DNA from: Priapulus caudatus
Lineage: Eukaryota > Priapulida > Priapulimorpha > Priapulimorphida > Priapulidae
DNA length: 64,000 nt
NCBI RefSeq assembly: GCF_000485595.1
Contig: NW_014578204.1
Span: 6,934-70,933 of the forward strand
Direction of reading: 5' to 3'
Shown here: one piece after another, positions 33,756 to 45,017 of the stretch
Position numbering within the stretch: the stretch's first letter is position 1
Layout of the letters: each line of letters starts with the position of its first letter
Program-made: the position numbers and the translations under genes
The notes under the pieces: model-generated
What the model was told of the DNA's origin: nothing
What the model saw: the letters and a program-made list of their open reading frames with translations, nothing else
The model's database searches: none

Positions 33756-36700
33756 CAACAACATCAGCGGTGCTAGGTGAACCGTCAGATTTAATGCGCC
33801 CAGGTGAGTGTCGTGACGCCGCAGTGCGTCACCGACTTACCAGCATCGCTCGCCGCTGCTCTCCATGCACTCAGTTGCTGGATTAAGTAAACAAGTTATT
33901 GACGGTGAGGTTGCCACAGATTGCAGCGAGTCGCCCGCTGCTGATTTCTAGCTACGCGCTGCTGGCAGTCGGTTGGTATGGAGCGAGAGCGGGGGTGGGG
34001 CCGTGGGGGCAATTGATTATTGCTCTAGGTTAATACACTGCTGCGACTTACTGGCCGGATAATTAATGCAGAGAGAAGCAGCTGAGCAGACGGCTGCGCG
34101 ATAGCGCTTGAATGCCATGTAGTGATCACTGAGACCCACATGAGTTCATCTTCATCTCCGATAGGATGGAACGAAGCTGATTAGATTGTGGATCAAATAT
34201 CTGTCGCGATTTTCGGCAATAAGTGTGCGTGCTTCGTTCTGTGCCCACAGCATTAGCCGGTAGCATTCGTTGGCAGGGTGTAGCAACCGAACGCTAGCTG
34301 CTCCCTGCACATATATTTCCCCCAACCTTTGCACTCTTTCTCCTATACTCCCCCTCCCCCTCCACACCTTCTCTTGCACCACCACCACCAACAACAACAA
34401 CAACACCGACACCATCACAACCACTTCTGCCTTTTCTTCTTCTTCTTCGTTTTCTTCTTCTTCTTTGTCGTCTTCTCGTTCTTTTTCTTTCCTCCTTGCC
34501 CGCCACTCTTTTCATTCAACCTTCCAGACATTAACATGTATGCTAATGCACTCTGCATGCCTATCTGAGTCGCACGTGCCTGTAGCTAGAATACATTTTC
34601 AATAAAATTACATCGCCGCTGGCAAGCGAATAACATTGACGTACATTACATCGAAAGTAATGCTAAACAAATTTGAAGATTCTGCAAGTAACAATAATTC
34701 ACATGCACCAGTGGCATGATTTCCAATGAGTTTGCCTTGTCCATAAGAAACACGTTGGTATCTACTGACACTTATTTTATCATTTTAATTTGTTATCTAA
34801 CGTGCCAAAGTTTCACATCCATATATGCGAACACGAGCGAAGTTTAAACCTGTCTTCGATACTTTTTATTGACAATATTCATAAAACTGTGATATTAAAC
34901 TGTCGACCTAAGCAAGGGGCACACGAGCGAATATTTTTGGCCCGATCGCGGCGATTTGGAAATCGCTTCAAAAATTCGCTACAGCGACGGCGACTGAGTA
35001 CGGCGAATGCAATCGCGCGATCAATCGCACGTATCAAACATGTTTAATATTTTCGCCCGATTTCTTTCTCGCCGGTTTAGATAAATGATATGGAAATGCA
35101 TAGTACAACTATAGCCACGCGTATATTAAACGATCGAAATACCCAGGGCAATTACCACATTTACGCGAGCAGGAGAGTGAGTGCGTTATATATAAATTAA
35201 AATGAATCACCTATATACACTATATCGAAAACCGGGTTTGAGATGTGTTATTTAAATTGTTGTTCACTGCGTTGATTTTAACTACGGTATGTTTTAGCAC
35301 GCATTTTAACGTCGTTTGGATGTATAAAAGCCAGGACGTTTTTCCTTTCCGTAGATGAGGCCATTGTTATGATAATATGTTGTTGTGTAGCTTCCTAGAC
35401 GTCTATAACAGCAGCCTGTTCTGCTAGCATCTATGAAAAATACGACATGCGCATATACGTTCTCCTATATGACACTATTTATCATAGAAAGATTCTTCTT
35501 ATGACAAATATTGTTGTATGTGTTGTGCGCATCATAGGGGTTTAGGAGCGCTATTATGAACGCAAGCAGTGAATTTCAGCTGTAAAGCGGAACGAAGTTG
35601 ACTCGCCAATATTTGTCATAAGAAGAATCTTCCTATGACAAATAGTGTCATAGGAGAGCGTATAATATGCGTATGTCGTATTTGTCATAGATGCAAGCAG
35701 AACATGTTGAAAACAGGCATGCAGACGCAAATCTTGTTTAATTGGATAGACTGCGATATACGATTCATCACGCCCCTTGCATACGTCATACAAGCCAATC
35801 GAACCCTAAACGGCTCGTTCCACAGTCGATTATAAATGATTTATTTAAATGTACGCAGATTAGTTTAGACAAAAAAGGCGCGAGGTTACCATTTTTATGG
35901 CTTCGATATGATTATAACTGCGTGAAAATGTTCACAAAAGGAGGATCTTTGACTTTTATCCGCTATAAATTTAGATTCGAACGATATCTAATATGAATTA
36001 ATCGCTTCCGTTAATACGCTGCATCTACTCTAACTGACAGAAGCATAAATCACATGGATCATTGTTGTAATTTTTCGCAATAGCGAATAATGACACTGAA
36101 AGGCGGTGGGCGAGCCCTTCGCGTGCATGCAGTTTTCTATCGGTTATCCAATGGAATCCGTAAAGACCGGACGATGGGGGTAGGGGAAGGGGCTGTATGG
36201 TTATTCTTTCCGAGTTGAGTCCTGTTACTTGTCCCCTATAAAAAATTATGTTCCTCTTCCTTTTAATGTTCACGTGACGTGTTAACTTTCCTGGGTGGAA
36301 ACGGGATAATGATCCCAGCTAGAGATTGTGTTCACGGGTAGAGCTGATGTTCATTGCTCGTTTGACGTCCACGGAAAGCGTTGCCGTTGCCGCTGGATTC
36401 TGTTCACGGTGTTTGGTGTTCACGGATACATATGATGGTCTTTGTCTGTATATATGTACCAGTTGAAACCAGTTTAATGTTTACCGTATAGATGTTCCCA
36501 GCGAGTTTAACGTACCCAGACAGTGCCGGCGTTCCCGCTTAGAGCCTGGTTGTTGTTCTTAGTCGTAGACGGCGTGACCTTCCCAAGTGCAGCATGCTTA
36601 CATGGTAGATCATCCTGGAGAAATCCTCATAGATAATACCCGTGAGAAATCTCGAGACTGCATTTGTTTTCCGAAGCTACTGCAAGTCATTCGACGCCAC

Positions 36701-37060
36701 AAAGCGAGTTCAATAGCGGTATCTTTACCGTAGACAAACTCATTAGAGGTCGTCGCTATTAACGCTTGCAACCTTCGCGTCGCTGTGCCCACAACGCGCT
36801 GCGCACAGTTCGAAATAATTTAAGGCGCCCATCGACTGAATGTTTGCGTGGTTTATTCCAGCATCAAAGATACACCTAACGCTCGTAGAAAAACGCAACG
36901 TCATTCAGCGTGAATGCAATAGAGCACCGCCTCCGTAATGGGCATTCGGTGTTTGCGTTTAAAACCAATTAGATGTGTGAACCTTTCTTTTACATCCACC
37001 GCCGCTGGAACGCGCGTACGGCTCAGCCGAACTCGGCTTCAGTCGCTTCTACGCGTTAAC
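33671..37060 (+). repeat. Segmental duplication block X', copy 2
   Basis: Second copy of 24100-27640, same orientation. The join to Y at 33670/33671 reads CTGTA then AGGTGGCGGTGGCGATG, inside a triplet-type sequence. Divergence from copy 1 is mostly one-base insertions and deletions. Confidence 0.9.
35464..35654. mobile_element. ~191 bp foldback MITE, copy in X'
   Basis: Ends CCTATATGACACTATTTATC...CTTATGACAAATATTG and the complement CCAATATTTGTCATAAG...AGTGTCATAGG give arms of about 49 bp. The outer arm CCTATGACAAATAGTGTCAT... is itself palindromic. No coding capacity. Duplicated passively with the block. Confidence 0.7.
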
Positions 37061-37063
37061 ATG

Positions 37064-37137
37064 ATACACACACACGCACGCACGCACGCACGCACGCATC
37101 ACACACCCACGCACGCACGCACGCACACACACACACA

Positions 37138-37181
<44 letters not shown>

Positions 37182-37205
37182 GCACACACACACTCACACT
37201 CACAC
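37064..37205. repeat. (CACG)n/(CA)n microsatellite
   Basis: CACGCACG then CA run. Frames on both strands are artefacts. It is the border between X' and the Z region. Confidence 0.9.
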
Positions 37206-37259
37206 ATGTGTATGTATATAATATTTATATAACATGTATAGGCGCGGGGTGGCACTCAC

Positions 37260-37507
37260 GGTAGTGGGGATGAGATGACGATACGTAGAGGTTCTCTCTG
37301 TCTCGGTACGCGCAGGTACTGCGGTGACACCGCCTTGTGTTTCCGTGTCTTCGGTGCCGTCAGCACACGCCTCAGGCTGAAGCGATCGTCATGTTTCTTC
37401 GTGCTCTCACTCTCACCTCCGCCGCCGCCGCCGCCGCCGCCGCAGTCGTTCAGGTCTCCCATGGAACCACCGAGTGCGTACGGCAGCGTCGGACGCAGCA
37501 GCGACAT
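37260..37507 (-). CDS. Candidate first coding exon, product unknown
   Basis: On the minus strand an ATG (37505-37507) opens MSLLRPTLPYALGG. A second ATG in good context (CCATGG) starts GDLNDC, followed by nine Gly from GGC triplets, then ESESTKKHDDRFSLRRVLTA and a basic stretch ending REPLRIVISSPLP. The frame stays open up to a strong donor hexamer, GTGAGT (37254-37259 on +). Without splicing it hits a stop exactly there, which is what a true exon end would show. A palindromic E-box GTCACGTGAC (37530-37539) and a CG-rich run lie just upstream, as in a CpG-type promoter. The segment is single-copy. I know no homologue and see no second exon downstream. Confidence 0.4.
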
Positions 37508-37529
37508 AGCCTGCCCGCAGCCGACACAC

Positions 37530-37539
37530 GTCACGTGAC
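37530..37539. promoter_or_regulatory. Palindromic E-box GTCACGTGAC
   Basis: A perfect 10 bp palindrome with CACGTG core, about 23 bp upstream of the candidate ATG and next to (CG)n. Such sites bind bHLH-ZIP factors in animals (family knowledge). Function here is inference; the identical palindrome also occurs at 7747-7756. Confidence 0.35.
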
Positions 37540-37587
37540 GCGCGCGCGCGCGCCCGCAGACGCTAGGCTAGCGGTGTGTACGCACCA

Positions 37588-37684
37588 AACTGCCTAGTTG
37601 CTATGTGCAGCACAGTAGTAGCTGCCTAGTTGCTATGTGCAGCACAGTAGTAGCTGCCTAGTTGCTATGTGCAGCACAGTAGTA
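37588..37684 (+). repeat. 32 bp tandem repeat, three units
   Basis: GCTGCCTAGTTGCTATGTGC plus AGCACAGTAGTA, repeated three times almost perfectly. It directly precedes the part of Z shared with Z'. The array itself is absent from Z'. Confidence 0.85.
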
Positions 37685-38226
37685 AGTTGCGTGATAATAA
37701 ACAGCAAATCTTCGGTTAGCACTAGTCATGATTCCGCAGAATCGAGAGAGCCTAACCATACATTTATTCATTTCCCCTGATTATTCTGAAAGTTGATGGA
37801 TTGAATGGGTTTGAATTAAAGGAACGATGTTGATTAAATTACCTTTTCTATTATAGTTTTAAGCCGCGCGTTTTTCTGGGCATTTAATAATCATCTATTT
37901 ACACACCACTAAATATATATTGCGGCATCGGTTAATAAGACTGCAGAATCCCTTCAAAAACGGAACTAAATCTCTTCGGGTTCGAGATTCACTAAGTCTA
38001 TAATAATTCAATTTAATAAATGGGGAAAACTGCCATAGTCATTTCTCTTTCAAAGTTATATTTGCTAGGAATTTTATTTGTAACCACTTCTATGAAACCC
38101 CATGAACACCCATCATAAACTAATCCACGCTTCTTTCAGATTCGCGTCATTTCTATTGAATCATGATAATATCAGGAAATTGTCTTTATTTTAACTCCTG
38201 ATAATATGTACGAATAAGTTATGTTC

Positions 38227-38268
38227 GTCAGAGGGAGAGAGAGAAAGATAAAGAGAGAGAGAGAGAGA

Positions 38269-38325
<57 letters not shown>
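38227..38325. repeat. (GA)n/(GT)n microsatellite
   Basis: GA, GT, then GA again. Arg/Glu and Val/Cys frames are artefacts. Confidence 0.9.
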
Positions 38326-38328
<3 letters not shown>

Positions 38329-38742
38329 TACGTCACAACGCGCAGTGCATGCTTAATTGTGAAATTCCTCGACCAGAGACACTATATAATATTGGAAATA
38401 AAATACTTGGCTATTTTTTAATGAGTAACCTTTCAAACCAGGCCACTATCGTCGTCAGATATGCTAACATCCAAAGACTTTACGAGAAGATGAGCAGACC
38501 GATCAGGCTAAAACCATTTACTCAAAAATAGTATCGTGCGTATGTGTGACTCATTGTGATATCTTCTAAACCTCAAGGATTATGATATTAATTCGTATGT
38601 CATCATATCTTTCATTCCATTAAAATTGTAATCTCTTATATAAATTGCAAAAATAATACACGTAGACAAATTAGGTCTCACCTAGTAGTTAGTGTACATA
38701 TTACTGATGACCTCAGCATAAAGATGAGTTTGTACCGATATA

Positions 38743-39250
38743 GGCAGATAACCCTGGTAACTAACAATACACAGTGTATTGTATGTTTAGGCATTTGACA
38801 ATACACTGTGTATTGTTAGCGAGCTTTCAACAATACACTGTGTATTGTTGAACACCTTCTAACAATACACTGTGTATTGTAGTAGGTACCCATGAGCTTT
38901 CAACAATACACTGTGTATTGTTGAACACCTTCTAACAATACACTTTTCTTTTCTTTTTAATTAGTTTACTTTTTGATTTGTAAACTTGAAATTGACATTT
39001 ATTAAAATGAATTTATTTAAATTATTTTATTGATTTTATTGAATTTATTGAAAATAAAATTGAATTTAAATACACAGTTGTTATGTACCTACTACAATAC
39101 ACAGTGTATTGTTAGAAGGTGTTCAACAATACACACTGTATTGTTGAAAGCTCATAGGTACCTACTACAATACACAGTGTATTGTTAGAAGGTGTTCAAC
39201 AATACACACTGTATTGTTGAAAGTGTATTGTTAGTTACCAGGATTATCTG
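38743..39250. mobile_element. Terminal-inverted-repeat element carrying an array of 19 bp palindromes
   Basis: Outer ends CAGATAACCCTGGTAACTAA (from 38743) and its complement (to about 39250) form ~28 bp terminal repeats with one mismatch. Inside, ACAATACACAGTGTATTGT or its CTG-centred version occurs at about 38764, 38798, 38830, 38863, 38902 and, truncated, 38934. On the other side it occurs at 39092, 39125, 39168 and 39201, so the array is mirrored around an AT-rich core (38945-39075). Spacers TGAACACCTTCT and GAGCTTTCA(A) are also mirrored. There is no coding capacity. The repeated palindromes look like dimeric protein-binding sites (inference). Confidence 0.7.
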
Positions 39251-39487
39251 GATATAGGCTATAGGCTATAGGCTATATAAAACAAGAAATGAACAGCAAA
39301 CTTGCGCCAGCATTGCTGGGATTCTCGAAAATGAAACCTGAAATTACTGTCGTACATGAAAAGCAAGAACATAAGTGCACGTCTTTACGTGACGTAAATC
39401 GTTCTAAACGGGCATAATATCTCGACATGTAGACAACTGTAACGTAGCGTAGAGACCGATCGATAGCATATCGCGAGAGCGTATACC

Positions 39488-39660
39488 GGCGTATTTGGAC
39501 GCTCGCCCGAAACTGGACGCTCCTAAGTGCGCATGCGCGCAGGCGCCTCTTGTTTTGCAAGGGCGCACACAGCGCATGCGCAATATGCGCAGTAGTCTAC
39601 TACGAGCGTATTTGGACGCTCGCCCGAAACTGGACGCTCATAAGTGCGCATGCGCGCATG
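39488..39660 (+). repeat. Direct repeat pair, unit ~52 bp, 117 bp apart
   Basis: GCGTATTTGGACGCTCGCCC...TAAGTGCGCATGCGCGCA at 39489 and 39606, differing at one position (CTCCTAAG against CTCATAAG). Between them is a GCGCATGCGC-rich insert. Both copies persist, degraded, in Z' (about 52906 and 53036). Confidence 0.8.
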
Positions 39661-39697
39661 TTCTTTCGTTTTTCTCTTGTTCTTGCGTCAGCCATTA

Positions 39698-39775
39698 GGC
39701 GTCTAAGGCGTCTAAGGCGTCTAGGCGTCTAGGCGCCTAGGCGTCTAAGGCGTCAACCTTAAGGCGTCTATTAGC
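39698..39775 (+). repeat. GGCGTCTAA nonamer array
   Basis: Seven to eight units of GGCGTCTA(A) with one GGCGCCTA palindrome variant. Degraded counterpart at about 53145-53215. Confidence 0.8.
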
Positions 39776-39923
39776 GCGTTCACACGTAGCAAAATCCACG
39801 TAGAGTTTCGTACGTACTCGCGATAAATTTCCCTCGTCTGAACGACCACGTATAGCTATACTCAGTTCGAAACGCGTATCGCTATCCTGACAAAATGAGT
39901 GCGTTTCCTACGTACTTCGTAAA

Positions 39924-40056
39924 GCTATACGCGTATAGCGGACGTGTGAACGACCGGCTATAGCTATACGCGTATAGCGGACGTGTGAACGACCGGCTAT
40001 AGCTATACGCGTATAGCGGACGTGTGAACGACCGGCTATAGCTATACGCGTATACG
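39924..40056 (+). repeat. 39 bp tandem repeat with palindromic core
   Basis: GCTATACGCGTATAGCGGAC...GACCGGCTATA starts at 39924, 39963, 40002 and (partial) 40041. The core CTATACGCGTATAG is a perfect palindrome. Z' keeps only about one unit (53397-53450), so the array expanded or collapsed. Confidence 0.85.
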
Positions 40057-40071
40057 CGTCACGCTTTGTGG

Positions 40072-40093
40072 ACGAGAGAGAGAGAACTGGAGA

Positions 40094-40125
<32 letters not shown>

Positions 40126-40180
40126 ACACACACACACACACACACATGCGCACACACACACGCACAGACACACGCACACT
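40072..40180. repeat. (GA)n then (CA)n microsatellite
   Basis: Border between Z and Y'. The 167-codon minus frame across it comes from this repeat plus the 39 bp array. Confidence 0.9.
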
Positions 40181-41856
40181 GCACACTGCACGACGGAAAG
40201 CGGTCATGAATGTTCGTGGACACACTACCAGTTCTTGAGTGCCACATAAAAATGTTCTAAAAACGCCACGTTTAGCACAAACAATCCTTGTGAAGTGATG
40301 GATGTGGTTCGAAATGTAACACGTGATGTACAGATGTTTACATACATTAGTAATTGTAGCTAGACTTAGCTGTAGGTAGCCTTGGCTGGGGTAGAGTGAG
40401 TCAGTTAGCATGTAGGTTACAAATAGTACGTTGCATGTGCGATGTAGACATGCGTGTTAGTTTAGGAATATTAGTCTAGACAGGGGTGCAGATTGTAAAC
40501 AATATATTCTTTTAGTGAACACAAAATTTATACTTCGTCTTTGATTATTTTACTATAAATTACTTCATTCAAATCTTGGTGTAACTTCAACGCTACAGCA
40601 AAATTTAAACAAGCCGCCATGACCGTTCGTTTAAAACCTACTTGAGCGTTCGCAGGCGGCCTATTTCAGTCTAGTCTAGTCTGTGACGGTAGGTTACTAA
40701 CACGTTATGAGCTAAACGAATAAATCATTACTAAATAAGACGTAGTACGTACTATTACTACCGACTACATACTGTGCCTGTATGCTGTAGACTTATGCCT
40801 AGACGATCTGCAGCCCGGATATCCGCGCGAAGCGCGAACAGCGCCGCCTCGCGGCGCCTTTTGATCGAATTCGCTGCTCTGTATTTAGAACAATTTCACG
40901 GTTCTGTCAGATCGGCCTGTAATCGGTCAATTGAGGAGCTTGTGGTCGCTTGCAGAAGCCTTTCGACCTATGCAACGTAGGGCGAGAAAGAAGATGCAAA
41001 TGCTCGTAATTGCTAACGTTGCTGGTTGGTCGCGTTAGGTTTTTCCTCTAGAAAAGCGATTTCCGAATTTATTTAAATTATTTGTATTTAAAACCTGAAG
41101 TTATTCTTCCGTACATATGGCGTCCCATAAGATGGCGCGACGAGGCCTCTCTCGAGGAGATTTTCGCAGAGAATTTTTCCGCAGAAGTTAACGGCGAATA
41201 GGTCTTAGAGCTGCCCGCGGTGGAGTGTTTGGATCATTCGCTCCAACTAACTATAAAACTTTAAGTGTAGCCTAAAGATACACTTGGCCGAGGTTAAGGC
41301 GCGACCAAGTCTAGCTGGAATCGTTGACGGTGGCTTTAATTACGTAGGAGCTCTTGGTTCCTTTCACGTTCATTGGCTAAGCCCGTTCATTGATTTTGTT
41401 TACTAGTTCGCGTGTTGGCTCGCTCGCCTATAACTTAAGACTTTGTAAGCATTCACACCTAATCGATGATACTTCCATTACTACAAAGTACAGTGTTACA
41501 ATAATTAACTAGTAATTAAGTACTACTAACTAGTAGTAGTAACTACTAAGTTACCAGCTGACTACTAGTACTATAGTAGTATTACTACCAGGACGCAGGA
41601 GCTAGAATAGTAATAGTTATTACTATTACTAGGTATAGTACTACTATACTAGTACTACTACTACTTTACTAGCTCCAAGCAACGCTCTTTCTGCTAGGTT
41701 AGAAATTACCCTATACTACACACAGGCACTCTGAAGCGTTTCAATAAAGAATATAGATGCAACTTAAATACGAATATCTAATTTACTACCAAATTCTTAA
41801 TGTTTCTTAGTATAGGCCTACTCTCTTTCGAGAAGGTTGCCCGAGTGCAAAGGCTA

Positions 41857-43037
41857 ATAGACTAGGACTCGCTCCCCACACCTCCGATAAGCCATCGAGT
41901 CAATAGAGCTAAGCCGAGAAGTGGGAGCGAGTGCCAGTCTTGAATGGGCTAAAGGGCGCGGAGCAGGCGGCGCACTGCTTTGCAACTCGCTGTAACGAGG
42001 CCTGTATCGCCATTCGGAAGCGTTGCAAAAACGTTCCAGCTGTACATTGGGGGCGCTAACAATGAAGGTGTCAACGAAGAGCGCCCGGTAGGGTTTCCTG
42101 ATCTGACAGCCATTCATTACTGGGCAAGGTCGCGAATGTTCAGATATTTCTATCAGTCTTCTGTGATTTCGCCGGTGACAGATCCCAGCTCGGTTACGAA
42201 CACATTACTTCGGTTACAGTTTTATTAACAAGTGAACACTGTTCACGTTCCAAATGTGGTGCCCTCGTGTGTCCCCTCACTACAATATTGCGGACTGGTT
42301 TCGGCTGCAGCTTATGGATTTCGTGCGCGGGCCGCATATGCATTTCGCGGCACGATCCCATACTGCCAGCGCTGGCATACTGTCGAGGTAATTTCCGCGG
42401 TCGCGTGCGCCTTGCCGCGAACTGCGCCAAGAATCGCGCAGGCAACGTTCGATAAACACCTCCTTCGGCAGGACGCCTTCTCTAATAATCCGTCTCAATC
42501 TGGTTTATTCAGCTTTTTACGGCCTAGGCTGTACAAGCCAGAATGAACGGGATAACGTGAGAAGCGTTGGCCGGTAAAGAGGTTGACGCGCGAAGTGCTG
42601 AGCGCAGAATCTTGCGCGCAGTTCCGCGGGCAAGGCGCACGCCGACCGCGGATACGTCCTACACGTATGCAGCGCTGGCAGCTATGATCGCGTGCGCCAA
42701 ATGCTTAGAACCGCGCCACGCATGCATAGCTGCCAGCGAATCAGTCCCACAAATTTTAGTGGGGACACAGAGGGCAAGACAATTTGGAACGTGAACAGTT
42801 TTACTCTGTTTATAAAGTATAATGTCTCCTGTTTCGTAACCTAGCTGCATGTGTCACGCGAAATCAACAGAAAGACCGTACGAAATTTTCGCTGTGTCGC
42901 TGAATACCTTGCCCCAGTAAATGGAAATGGCGCATAGGACATCAAGGCTATTATAGACTGGACTCACTCCCATCCTCGAATTACCACATTCGCGAGTGAC
43001 AAGGCTAGCCGAGAGGTGGAAGGCGAGTGCCAGTCTA
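41857..43037. mobile_element. Compound foldback element bounded by two 85 bp palindromes
   Basis: A palindrome of the TAGACTGG...CCAGTCTA family stands at each end (41857-41941 and 42954-43037). Each is followed by the same ~150 bp (CACTGCTTTGCAACTC or CACTGCTTTCCAACTC, GTTGCAAAAACGTT, GATCTGACAGC or GGTCTGACAGC), so the ends are direct repeats. The copy after the second palindrome extends to about 43215. Between them are two ~330 bp arms in inverted orientation (42185-42525 and 42530-42848) sharing CTGTTCACGTTCCAAAT, CCTTGCCGCGAACTGCG and TATCCGCGGTCGGCGTGCGC-type blocks. Apex CTGGTTTATTCAGC/GCTGTACAAGCCAG. No coding frame is believable. Confidence 0.65.
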
Positions 43038-43589
43038 TGGGCTATATGGCGGCGCGCCAGCCGCGCGCACTGCTTTCCAACTCACGTACGGCCTCGCAAT
43101 TGGAACGTTGCAAAAACGTTGCAGTGGTTGCCGGTCTGACAGCACATTTCCATTACTCGGCAAGGTTCGCGAACGCGAGGATTTCGTGCAGTCTTTTGTG
43201 TGATTTCGCATGACACCGCTCGGTACTAAAGCAGAGACATTTATGTTTTGTATATTACAAGTGAAATACTAGGTTGTTCAATGGAGAAAACAAATGTATG
43301 GAAGCTGACTTGAATGTCGTATTCGTGCTGTGTAAAGGTTTCAAATGAAGCTGAGCGTCGAGGCGAAATTTTGGGCAGCAACGCTTTCCTACCTGCTATA
43401 TATATTAATGTAAGGCGTGCTAACAGTCGCGCTCGCGAGAGAAGGGCAATGGCAGCCGGCAGCGTATCCGTTGGACGTAGAATTTCGAAGGAATGTTACA
43501 GAAACGTCGGCAATAATGAGGTCAAAGAGAGTAGGCCTGATGCGATAGAAACATGTGAAGAAGTTTTGGTTAGGTTAAATTAGATGTTT

Positions 43590-43604
43590 TTCCCCCCCCC
43601 CCCC
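43590..43604. repeat. Poly-C run
   Basis: About 14 C interrupting the Y/Y' match. Homopolymer length is a typical assembly error. Confidence 0.8.
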
Positions 43605-43815
43605 GTAATTTAGTTAGGCTTTATAATTTTAGTTATAGTTTAGTAGGGAGTAGGCCTACTAGTAACACTAACCAGGAAGTCGTTCATTATTAATATTAGG
43701 TAACTTACTAGTAAGCGGCGGTAAACACAGTTTGTCATTATTAGTCTCCTTTGGTAGTAAAGCTAGTAACGAGTACTAGTATACTGTATAGTCCTGGTAA
43801 CTGTAGTAGGCGCCG

Positions 43816-44051
43816 CAAGATTAGAGAACATATGGTCCCAAATAAAACCAGAATTGTGCCTAACCCTAAACTTCCCTAACCCTAATTCTAGACCCTAAAC
43901 CCTAACCCTAATCCTGAGCACCGCTTAACTCCCTAACCCTAACGCATGAACCCATAACCTATTATAGTTGATATATATATATTGAATATTATGATGTGAA
44001 TTGTAATGACATTGGTTTATAGTTGGGGGACCTCATGTTCTCTATCCCTTG
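43816..44051. mobile_element. Inverted-repeat element with CCCTAA core (family 1), Y' copy
   Basis: Same element as 32411-32637: AGATTAGAGAACATATGGTC at the left and GACATTGGTTTATAG...CATGTTCTCTATCCCTTG at the right. The CCCTAA core (43858-43945) is more broken up than in Y. Confidence 0.65.
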
Positions 44052-45017
44052 AACCCTTAGTTAGTACATAGTACTGTTACTAGTAATTATTGTAACATTG
44101 CAGTGTACTGTGTAATATGTAATAGAAAGTCGATAGAAGTATTCGTAGGGTGTGGCATACAATCAGATGCTCGGATTGGGGATCTTCGTGTTTAGATATG
44201 CCATTTGATTATATATTATATGGTGCCCTGGTTAAATTCACGAGTACGAGGCACATTGGTTTAGTTGGGACTCATGTTCTCGTATCCTTGGGCCCGTCCG
44301 AGTCGGAGCACTCCGGAATTTTATACGTGAATTCTTGACGGGAACACTTTACAGTGTCAATGGCTCCCGACTGGTTCACAGCTTTAGGCACTTCTGTCGG
44401 CACCTGATGTTTAAATTTTTAGTTTGATGATGGTAGTGTAACTATGCAGAGATACAAATAGCAGATAGAAGGAGTGACAATTTGGAGAATGCGGATATCT
44501 GTAAAGGCTCGGATTGATTTATTAGCGAATAGCGAAGACATGCTTGTACTTGTCTTCTCCTATATAACATAACGGTTATCCTGTCTATTGAGCTCAGGCG
44601 CACAGTCAACGCTAACTGTCGCTGGGAAAAACTACTGAGGCCCATCAGCCTATAGTATTGTTACAATGTGAACAAAAAACTTCCGTTATTACAGCAAAAG
44701 AAAAGCGGCGCCTAGTAGCGAGCAATAAAATTGGGAGCATTTATCTTTTTAGCCCCCCAAGGGTCTCATTACGCTAACCTGGTGTAGTGCGACCCTCGTG
44801 CAAATGGGCAAGAACTGCTCAATTCAGCGAAAAGCCCGGTCATTTCACAGCCTTCTCCTAGGAAAGGACCTGAAGTACTGGCTGTTGGAAAGTAGGGCGC
44901 GAGAATTGGGCCAAAAAGTGCCACCGCTACGCGGCGTGGTTGAGCGCTCGGCGTCGGCGCGATATCCGGCTGCAGATTCGTCCAGCGTCATGATAGATAT
45001 GCGTAGTAATTGCTCAA

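Larger units (their letters stand above)
37686..40075 (+). repeat. Block Z (shared with 50986-53470)
   Basis: About 2.4 kb, starting GTTGCGTGATAATAAAC and ending ACGCTTTGTGGACGAGAGAG in a GA tract. It sits between X' and Y' where copy 1 has only a CA array, so it is either an insertion or was lost from copy 1. It contains a GA/GT repeat, the palindrome-array element, a TTGGACGCTCGCCCG repeat pair, a GGCGTCTAA array and a 39 bp array. No conserved coding frame; the 95-codon minus frame at 39273-39560 is broken in Z'. Confidence 0.85.

Noticed and set aside
37275-37597. Plus-strand frames of 86-87 codons opposite the candidate exon
   Set aside because: Poly-Pro/Ala from the GCC run; the minus frame has a better start, donor and promoter context.
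37970-38000. tRNA B-box-like GGTTCGAGATTC
   Set aside because: No cloverleaf, A-box or terminator can be drawn around it; the copy in Z' is equally unstructured.
38743-39250. CRISPR-like appearance (regular palindromic repeats with spacers)
   Set aside because: Spacers are themselves repeated and mirrored, there are no cas genes, and the context is animal DNA.
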